Assembly: GCF_026151205.1 (NCBI RefSeq)
Contig: NC_087079.1
Location: 9,290,635-9,354,634, forward strand
Source: Bolinopsis microptera
Taxonomy: Eukaryota; Ctenophora; Tentaculata; Lobata; Bolinopsidae
Length of the DNA stretch: 64,000 nt
Reading direction: 5' to 3'
In this document: positions 58,601 to 64,000 of the stretch, piece after piece
How positions within the stretch are numbered: the stretch's first letter is position 1
Layout of the letters: the number at the start of each line of letters is the position of its first letter
Notes under the pieces: model-generated
What the model saw: only the letters and a program-made list of their open reading frames with translations
Database searches by the model: none
What the model was told of the DNA's origin: nothing
Position numbers and translations under genes: made by a program

Positions 58601-61600
58601 TGTTCTGAGTGTCCGGAAGACATGGTCTCAGCTGCTGGTTCTTCATCAGAGGATGATTGCGTTTATGGTAAGAAAAATGCTATATCTAAACTTTATCATT
58701 GACATACTGTGATGCAATGTAAACAACTAAACAACAATTCCTTGAATTCGATTTAGGTAGTACGATCGTTGTTCTCTTTTTGAATTATCATTTAAGCAGT
58801 GGTTGGTTCTTTTGAGACTGCTAATGATATTTGTTACAGCTCCCTGCTCGGCTGGAAACTACATGACGGAAAGTGGATGTCAGCAATGTGGAGAGAACTC
58901 TTTCAGTGCTGCTGGAGCTTCTTCATGTTCTGAGTGTCCGGAAGACATGGTCTCAGCTGCTGGTTCTACATCAGAGGATGATTGCGTTTATGGTAAGAAA
59001 AATGCTATATCTAAACTTTATCATTTACATACTGTGATGCAATGTAAACAACTAAACAACAATTCCTTGAATTCGATTTAGGTAGTACGATCGTTGTTCT
59101 CTTTTTGAATTATCATTTAAGCAGTGGTTGGTTCTTTTGAGACTGCTAATGATATTTGTTACAGCTCCCTGCTCGGCTGGAAACTACATGACGGAAAGTG
59201 GATGTCAGCAATGTGGAGAGAACTCTTTCAGTGCTGCTGGAGCTTCTTCATGTTCTGAGTGTCCGGAAGACATGGTCTCAGCTGCCGGTTCTACATCAGA
59301 GGATGATTGCGTTTATGGTAAGAAAAGTCCTATATTTTATTACAAACACACTGCGATGCAATGTAAACAACTCAACTCCGATTCCTTGAATTCCATTTAA
59401 GCAGCACAATTATTGGGGTTATTTTTTTAGATTATCATTTAAGCAGTGGTTGATTCTTTCGAGATTGCTAATGATATTTGTTACAGCTCCCTGCTCGGCT
59501 GGAAGCTTCATGACGGAAAGTGGATGTCAGCAATGTGGAGATAACTCATTCAGTGCTGCTGGAGCTTCTTCATGTTCTAAGTGTCCGGAAGACATGGTCT
59601 CAGCTGCTGGTTCTACATCAGAGGATGATTGCGTTTATGGTAAGAAAAATGCTATATCTTAATTTTATCATTGACATACTGTGATTCAAGGTAAACAACT
59701 AAAAAAAATTCCTTGAATTCGATTTAGGCAGTACGATCGTTGTTATCTTTTTGAATTATCATTTAAGCAGTGGTTGGTTCTTTTGAGACTGCTAATGATA
59801 TTTGTTACAGCTCCCTGCTCGGCTGGAAACTACATGACGGAAAGTGGATGTCAGCAATGTGGAGAGAACTCTTTTAGTGCTACTGGAGTTTCTTCATGTT
59901 CTAAGTGTCCGGAAGACATGGTCTCAGCTGCTGGTTCTACATCAGAGGATGATTGCGTTTATGGTAAGAAAAATGCTATATCTTAACTTTATCATTGACA
60001 TACTGTGATGCACTGATGCAATGTAAACAACTAAATTCCGATTCTTTGAATTCGATTTAGGCAGTGCAATTGTTGTTACCTCTTTATATTATCATTTAAG
60101 CAGTTGTTGGTTCTTTTGAGACTGCTAATGATATTTGTTACAGCTCCCTGCTCGGCTGGAAGCTTCATGACGGAAAGTGGATGTCAGCAATGTGGAGATA
60201 ACTCTTTCAGTGCTGCTGGAGCTTCTTCATGTTCTGAGTGTCCGGAAGACATGGTCTCAGCTGCTGGTTCTACATCAGAGGATGATTGCGTTTATGGTAA
60301 GAAAAATGCTATATCTTAATTTTATCATTGACATACTGTGATGCAATGTAAACAACTAAACAACGATTCATTGAATTCGATTTCGGCAGTGCAATCGTTG
60401 TTACCTTTTTAGATTATCATTTAAGCAGTGGTTGGTTCTCTCGAACCAGCTAATGATATTTGTTACAGCTCCCTGCTCGGCTGGAAGCGTTATGACAGAA
60501 AGTGGATGTCAGCAATGTGGAGATAACTCTTTCAGTGCTGCTGGAGCTTCTTCATGTTCTGAGTGTTCGGAAGACATGGTCTCAGCTGCCGGTTCTACTT
60601 CAGAGGATGATTGCGTTTATGGTAAGAAAGTACAATATTTTATTATTAACATACTGTGATGCGAAAGAAACAACTAAACTACAATTCCTTAAATTCGATT
60701 TAGGCAGTGCACTTGTTGTTATCTTTTTAAATCATCATTTAAGCAGTGGTTGGTTCTTTCGAAACAGCTAATGACATTTGTTACAGCTCCCTGCTCGGCT
60801 GGAAGCTTCATGACGGAAAGTGGATGTCAGCAATGTGGAGATAACTCTTTCAGTGCTGCTGGAGCTTCTTCATGTTCTGAGTGTCCGGAAGACATGGTCT
60901 CAGCTGCCGGTTCTACTTCAGAGGATGATTGCGTTTATGGTAAGAAAGTACAATATTTTATTATTAACATACTGTGATGCGAAAGAAACAACTAAACTCC
61001 AATTCCTTAAATTCGATTTAGGCAGTGCACTTGTTGTTATGGTAAAAGAAATATATTCATTTTGCTAAGATTATGTTTGCGTTTCATTGCTCAACAGCTG
61101 TTCGAATGATCAAATTTAAGAAGCACTTGTTGTTATCTTTTTAAATCATCATTTAAGCAGTGGTTGGTTCTTTCGACACAGCTAATGATATTTGTTACAG
61201 CTCCCTGCTCGGCTGGAAGCTTCATGACGGAAAGTGGATGTCAGCAATGTGGAGATAACTCTTTCAGTGCTGCTGGAGCTTCTTTATGTTCTGAGTGTCC
61301 GGAAGACATGGTCTCAGCTGCTGGTTCTACATCAGAGGATGATTGCGTTTATGGTAAGAAAAATGCTATATCTAAACTTTATCATTGACATACTGTGATG
61401 CAATGTAAAAAACTAAACTCCGATTCCTTGAATTCGATTTAAGCAGAACAATTATTGTGTTTATCTTTTTAGATTATCATTTAATAAGTATAATAATAAT
61501 ATCATTTTATAAGTAGTATTTGGTTATTTTGCCACTGTTAATGGTATTCGTTATAGCTCCCTGCTCGGCTGGAAGCTACATGACGGAAAGTGGATGTCAG

Positions 61601-64000
61601 CAATGTGGAGATAACTCTTTCAGTGCTGCTGGAGCTTCTTCATGTTCTGATTGTCCTGAAGACATGGTCTCAGCTGCCGGTTCTACATCAGAGGATGATT
61701 GCTTTTATGGTAAGAAAAATGCTGTATTTTATTATAAACATACTGTGATGCAATGGAAACAAATAAACTCCGATTCCTTGAATTCGATTTAAGCTGTGCA
61801 ATTGTTGTTATATTTTTAGATTATCATTTAATTTTAGTAAGTATAATATCTTTTTATAAGTAGTATTTGGTTATTTTGCCACTGTTAATGGTATTCGTTA
61901 TAGCTCCCTGCTCGGCTGGAAGCTACATGACGGAAAGTGGATGTCAGCAATGTGGAGATAACTCTTTCAGTGCTGCTGGAGCTTCTTCATGTTCTGATTG
62001 TCCTGAAGACATGGTCTCAGCTGCCGGTTCTACATCAGAGGATGATTGCGTTTATGGTAAGAAAAGTCCTATATTTTATTATAAACACACTGCGATGCAA
62101 TGGAGACAACTCAACTCCGATTCCTTGAATTCCATTTAAGCAGCACAATTATTGGGGTTATCTTTTTAGATGATCATTTAAGCAGTGGTTGATTCTTTCG
62201 AGATTGCTAATGATATTTGTTACAGCTCCCTGCTCGGCTGGAAGCTTCATGACGGAAAGTGGATGTCAGCAATGTGGAGATAATACTTTCAGTGCTGCTG
62301 GAGCTTCTTCATGTTCTGATTGTCCTGAAAACATGGTCTCAGTTGCTGGTTCTACATCAGAAGATGATTGCGTTTATGGTAAGAAAAGTACTATATTTTA
62401 TTATAAACATACTGTAATGCAATGGAAACAACTAAACTCCGATTCCTTGAATTCCATATAAGCAGCACAATTATTGTGGTTATCTTTTTAGATTATCATT
62501 TAAGTATTGTTTGGTTCTTTTGCCACTGTTGACTGCTAACGGTATTTGTTACAGTCCCTTGCTCGGCTGGAAGCTACATGACGGAGAGTGGATGTCAGCA
62601 ATGTGGAGATAACTCTTTCAGTTTTGCTGGAGCGTTTTCATGTTCCAGTTGTCCTGAAAATATGGTTTCAGTTGCCGGCTCTATGTCGGAGGATGATTGT
62701 GTTTTTGGTAAAAACTAAAAATGAGAACTTATTGAACTGCTACTGATTATCTACTACTAAAAGATAATTTTTGTTACTACTTATAGCCATTTAGAGAAAG
62801 TCTTTATAACTAAGGCTAAAAGGCTTTAAGATTTCTCATGGAATAGTTTGGCTCGTTCTGAAATGACGTATTTCAGCACCATGCTTTGCTGGAAACTACA
62901 TGACGGATAGTGGATGTCAGCAATGTGGAAACAACACTTTCAGTGCTGCTGGAGCTTTTTCTTGTACAAGCTGTCCTGAAGACATGGCCTCAGCTGTTGG
63001 TTCTACATCAGAGGAGGATTGTGTTTTCGGTAAGAATGGGACGACCAAATTTTAACATTATAATGAGCTGCGATAAAAAACATTTCATATTAATTTTTTC
63101 TAAATAAACTATATTTCTACCATTGAAGTGTTTTCTGTTAATTATTGATTAGTTATTCCCGAAACGAAAAGAGATACGAATAGCTACTGGTGGATATTGA
63201 GACAACAGGCTGGAAAGGGGATCTCTTCACGATAGAAGTTGGGTGTGGTGGGTTTTCTCAGAACCTCGAATATTCAATTTCCTTAACAGCACCAGGGATA
63301 AGAAGAGGAGGGCACTGAATACCATTGCAGTAGTGTCCCTCAAAGGTTCTTACATTATTTGGCTTGGTCGCTACAACAAGACCTGGAGTGACAACTGGCA
63401 ACTGGCTAAAAGACCAGGCCCAGTTTAATCCTGATAAACAGCTGACCGTGGGGCCCATAAAACGTCGTTCAAAACTACATCTGGGGTCGTAAGTTCCAGA
63501 CATCAGAAGAAGTCAAACGGTGTGGATGATTCTGCGTCTGAAAAGACTAAAGAATTGAGGTAATAATAGTTGGTTTGGTCTCCATCTAATTTGATAATTT
63601 TCAGCTCCATGCTTGGCTGGAAGTTACATGACAGACAATGGATGTCAGCAATGTGGAGAGAACACTTTCAGTGCTGCTGGAGCTTCTTCATGTTCTGATT
63701 GTCCTATAAAAAACATGGTTTCAGCTGCTGGTTCTTCATCAGAGGATGATTGCGTTTTTGGTAAGAATTTTATCACATTATATTGCAGCTGAACACATCA
63801 TTGAAGCACATTTTTATCTATTTTCCGATTCCCCAAATCCATTTCATGATTCAAATCAGTGATATACATTATTCAAAGATAGTCACCATTTATTCATATT
63901 GGATTTTTCTCAGATCTCTGCTCGGCTGGAAGCTACATGACGGATAATGGATGTCAACAATGCGGAGAGAACACTTTCAGTGCTGCTGGAGCTTCTTTTT
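46547..64000 (+). CDS. Multi-exon gene: secreted or surface protein with TSP1, GFR-alpha-like and at least 35 ephrin-receptor-like Cys modules (3' end outside window)
   Basis: Exons in order: 46547-46601, 46760-46945, 47679-47726, 48050-48220, 48935-49106, 49406-49485, 50038-50103, 50594-50728, 51027-51173, then the cassettes from 52670. All junctions obey GT-AG and their phases chain without conflict (phase 1 throughout except the phase 2 intron after 49106). Domain order: signal peptide, acidic/threonine repeat, TSP1, GFR-alpha-like, Lys/Glu-rich and Pro/Glu linkers, Cys module array. No transmembrane segment is seen before the window ends, so it could be secreted or anchored further downstream. 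A LINE ORF1 lies antisense in the intron 51174-52669. Role unknown; extracellular adhesion, matrix or recognition is plausible from the modules only. Confidence 0.75.
46760..46945 (+). CDS. Array gene exon 2 with triplicated splice acceptor
   Basis: Enters and leaves in phase 1 (donor GTATGT). The first part is three 39-nt repeats, each ending in a usable acceptor ATATTTCAG (AG at 46758-46759, 46797-46798, 46836-46837). The repeated peptide is GDEETTPKIFNIS. Using any of the three acceptors keeps the frame. The rest is FTAVSFTHASTYAYTIPG and a short charged stretch. No domain recognised. Confidence 0.7.
47053..47392. repeat. 11-bp minisatellite (CTCTCGTGGCA)n in intron
   Basis: About 30 near-perfect copies. 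As 11 is not a multiple of 3 and the unit has no stop, five long frames are open across it; these are artefacts of the repeat. Confidence 0.95.
47679..47726 (+). CDS. Array gene exon 3 (48 nt linker)
   Basis: Acceptor TTTATTTAG, donor GTACTG, phase 1 on both sides. It encodes a charged linker NEKDKTTVEEGLDGK. Short, and therefore the least certain exon of the 5' part. Confidence 0.55.
48050..48220 (+). CDS. Array gene exon 4: thrombospondin type 1 domain
   Basis: 171 nt, phase 1 on both sides, acceptor CCTGCAG, donor GTTAGA. It encodes one TSP1 repeat: Trp in YTRWKLGECSATCGGG, the basic strand KQTGTRTC, then CAGPATKTKRCNKHSC, giving the expected six cysteines. TSP1 repeats mediate extracellular binding to matrix and glycosaminoglycans. 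Confidence 0.88.
48410..48895 (+). repeat. Minisatellite CCACCAGTGCCTCAC (15-bp family)
   Basis: Tandem array of CAGTGCCTCACCCAC and CACCGCCTCACCCAC variants. Its period is a multiple of three, so it stays open in more than one frame. One reading is Pro/His rich; another runs in frame into the GFR-alpha-like exon (start 48382 to 49110). I take it as intronic, bounded by the donor at 48221 and acceptor at 48934. Confidence 0.85.
48935..49106 (+). CDS. Array gene exon 5: GFR-alpha-like domain, first part
   Basis: Acceptor CTCCCCTCAG, perfect donor GTAAGT after GAGGA, entry phase 1, exit phase 2. The cysteine pattern is FCDQAKEKCDEDVKGCG, then a Cys in KTC, then TCSDECKTAV. With the next exon this matches the GDNF-receptor-alpha/GAS1 fold (Cys-x4-Ala-x3-Cys type helices). 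In animals that family binds TGF-beta-like ligands at the cell surface; here only the fold is proposed. Confidence 0.7.
49406..49485 (+). CDS. Array gene exon 6: GFR-alpha-like domain, second part
   Basis: 80 nt, entry phase 2, exit phase 1, acceptor TATTTTAG, donor GTATGT. It encodes YFKCKCQPKAKKCKKEKC and FLSACLG, the closing CxC and late cysteines of a GFR-alpha-like domain. Confidence 0.7.
49541..49562. repeat. Poly-G run
   Basis: About 22 consecutive G in an intron. Such runs are error-prone and the exact length should not be trusted. Confidence 0.9.
50038..50103 (+). CDS. Array gene exon 7 (Lys/Glu-rich linker)
   Basis: Acceptor TATCATCAG, donor GTAAAG, phase 1 on both sides. It begins ECDEKIKEKKPKGNKKK; the single Cys may pair with the GFR-alpha-like domain. 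Confidence 0.65.
50594..50728 (+). CDS. Array gene exon 8 (charged and Pro-rich linker)
   Basis: Acceptor TTGGTTCAG, donor GTATGT, phase 1 on both sides. Product DEQDESESSSTSF, then GRGKGRYKKVNKKKEP and TEPPTEPEGP: a low-complexity spacer between the GFR-alpha-like domain and the Cys modules. Confidence 0.68.
51027..51173 (+). CDS. Array gene exon 9: first, diverged ephrin-receptor-like Cys module
   Basis: 147 nt, phase 1 on both sides, acceptor TTCTACAG, donor GTAAGA. It has the six-cysteine pattern of the GCC2/GCC3 (ephrin-receptor-like) family: ICSEATFLTAAGCQPCGKNS, then CVSCPEGM and GSTSENDC. It differs from all later cassettes at many sites and looks like the founding module. Confidence 0.82.
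51539..52399 (-). CDS. LINE ORF1-like protein, antisense in the intron
   Basis: Open minus-strand frame; the frame is open from 52504, but the Met at 52399 (MEKMDLESINYRWDEIYSW) is the more likely start. It has a coiled-coil-like middle, then an RRM-like part (RSRNLLVFGLPEEEQEE) and a C-terminal stretch SPDRSLEQREARKELI with FYIKEG, typical of ORF1 proteins of L1/CR1-type non-LTR elements that bind RNA. No ORF2 follows, so it is a truncated or solo insertion. A 20-bp tandem pair GAATGTGCTATTACTGAACT lies at about 52509-52549. Confidence 0.75.
   Translation of the reverse strand: MEKMDLESINYRWDEIYSWSKEQLRNFGKPYGKMTDIADPKFAKSVNKPELVGICSRSYEYIGYLMETVESYRNCCTTLQAKLIQNQETLISVQQELSQCKSEKLESMKKIVETSVADSVKEEIKTYSAIVSNSQTVTAPVICPEALKNVVKTVVAEEDRSRNLLVFGLPEEEQEELEVRIGEVLEEIGQKPKVEVVRLGKKKTSTCTRPVKVCLTSSLIVHQVLANARKLRQSAKFKTVFLSPDRSLEQREARKELIASMRAKALAEPDKKFYIKEGQIFSCSRN
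52670..53477 (+). CDS. Cys-module cassettes 1-3
   Basis: Exons 52670-52822, 52995-53147 and 53325-53477, each 153 nt (2+150+1, phase 1-1). Module pattern: PCSAGSF/Y, ESGCQQCGDNSFSAAG, SCSECPEDM, GSTSEDDC. Cassette 1 is the most distinct of the three (TDSGCQQC, GAYSCSECPDD, SEGDC) and has an AAAG acceptor where the others have TTACAG. Confidence 0.85.
53650..54785 (+). CDS. Cys-module cassettes 4-7 (first copy of a four-exon block)
   Basis: Exons 53650-53802 (GNY, GEN, ASLCSKC, DDCVHG), 53975-54127 (GNY, GDN, ASSCSKC), 54308-54460 (GSF, GDN, ASSCSEC) and 54633-54785 (as the previous one, but followed by the GTAAGAAAGTACAATATT intron type). The same order of variants recurs at cassettes 8, 9, 11 and 12. 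Confidence 0.85.
54951..56410 (+). CDS. Cys-module cassettes 8-12 (second copy of the block with one added exon)
   Basis: Exons 54951-55103 and 55276-55428 repeat cassettes 4 and 5. Exon 55600-55752 is an added variant (FSATGVSSCSKC). Exons 55933-56085 and 56258-56410 repeat cassettes 6 and 7, including the introns. Confidence 0.85.
56576..57696 (+). CDS. Cys-module cassettes 13-16
   Basis: Exons 56576-56728 (GSF, ASLCSEC), 56901-57053 (GSV, CSECSED), 57219-57371 (QQCEENSFS, VSLCSECSED) and 57544-57696 (GSF, ASSCSEC). Cassette 15 has Glu for the usual Gly after QQC. Confidence 0.85.
57866..59317 (+). CDS. Cys-module cassettes 17-21
   Basis: Exons 57866-58018 (GSF, CSKC), 58190-58342 (FSATGVSSCSKC, as cassette 10), 58515-58667 (GSF, GEN, GSSSE), 58840-58992 and 59165-59317 (both GNY, GEN, CSEC with the same protein). 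Cassettes 20 and 21 are adjacent near-identical duplicates. Confidence 0.85.
59487..61353 (+). CDS. Cys-module cassettes 22-27
   Basis: Exons 59487-59639 and 59811-59963 repeat cassettes 17-18. Exon 60144-60296 repeats cassettes 6/11, and 60469-60621 repeats cassette 14. Exons 60787-60939 and 61201-61353 follow. The intron before cassette 27 carries an 86-bp extra piece between direct repeats (see findings). Confidence 0.85.
61557..62707 (+). CDS. Cys-module cassettes 28-31
   Basis: Exons 61557-61709 (GSY, CSDC, DDCFYG), 61904-62056 (GSY, CSDC), 62226-62378 (GDNTFS, CPENMVSVAG) and 62555-62707 (VPCSAGSY, FSFAGAFSCSSC, GSMSEDDCVFG). Cassettes 28 and 29 use an acceptor TTATAG. Divergence from the consensus increases towards the 3' end. 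Confidence 0.85.
62877..63760 (+). CDS. Cys-module cassettes 32-33
   Basis: Exon 62877-63029 (PCFAGNYMTDSGCQQCGNN, CTSCPEDM) and exon 63605-63760 (PCLAGSYMTDNGCQQCGEN, CSDCPIKNM), the latter 156 nt with one extra codon. The long intron between them (63030-63604) has an unrecognised stretch (about 63170-63560) not found between other cassettes. Confidence 0.82.
63914..64000 (+). CDS. Cys-module cassette 34 (cut by window end)
   Basis: Acceptor TTTCTCAG. Reads DLCSAGSYMTDNGCQQCGEN and onward to the window edge in an open frame, so the array continues beyond the window. Confidence 0.8.

Noticed and set aside
52955..63107. Each cassette as a separate small gene of about 70 codons
   Set aside because: The apparent starts lie in introns upstream of the TTACAG acceptors and the stops lie just after the donors. 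Phase 1 symmetry shows these are exons of one gene.
63243..63503. Two overlapping short frames in the intron before cassette 33
   Set aside because: No recognisable domain and stops in neighbouring frames; possibly an old retroelement fragment, but not supportable.
52670..63760. Regular 325-bp repeats as a CRISPR-like or satellite array
   Set aside because: Repeats are long, coding, intron-containing and in a eukaryotic context; there are no short unique spacers.

Overview
The window is invertebrate metazoan nuclear DNA: AT-rich, with GT-AG introns whose phases match between predicted exons, extracellular animal domains (LDL-receptor class A, thrombospondin type 1, GFR-alpha-like, ephrin-receptor-like cysteine-rich) and many DNA transposons and LINEs. 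The sequence alone does not fix the phylum. All exon models below come from reading splice sites and frames by eye; none was tested against transcripts.

Layout. (1) 1-33993: three direct tandem copies of a roughly 12 kb unit (1-13219, 13220-25237, and a partial copy 25238-33993). Each carries, on the minus strand, one gene for an LDLa-rich class A G-protein-coupled receptor: one or more 118-124 nt signal-peptide exons, two short exons and one long terminal exon holding all seven transmembrane segments and an Ala/Thr/Glu-rich tail. Copy 1 is split by a piggyBac-like element at a TTAA. Copy 2 is split by a CR1/L2-like LINE fragment and has a nonsense codon. Copy 3 has no transposon in its coding exons but carries frameshifts. 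Because the units differ by insertions, several transposons can be delimited exactly against their empty sites. (2) 34000-40000: a dead LINE on the minus strand (gag-like ORF1, endonuclease, reverse transcriptase, RNase H), with a Merlin/IS1016-like remnant inside or beside its 3' end. (3) 40000-46546: no host gene seen; pogo-like elements with TA target duplications and a 1.08 kb hAT-type element with 8-bp duplications. (4) 46547-64000 (runs off the window): a plus-strand gene for a secreted or surface protein: signal peptide, a 13-residue repeat whose splice acceptor is triplicated, a TSP1 domain, a GFR-alpha-like domain split over two exons, charged linkers, then at least 35 consecutive exons that each encode one ephrin-receptor-like cysteine-rich module. 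Nearly all introns are phase 1, so modules can be added, lost or skipped without changing frame.

The two gene systems have no evident functional link; both are extracellular or receptor families expanding by tandem duplication. Single-base indels cluster in the GPCR exons of units 2 and 3 and may be uncorrected sequencing errors rather than mutations, so pseudogene calls there are provisional.
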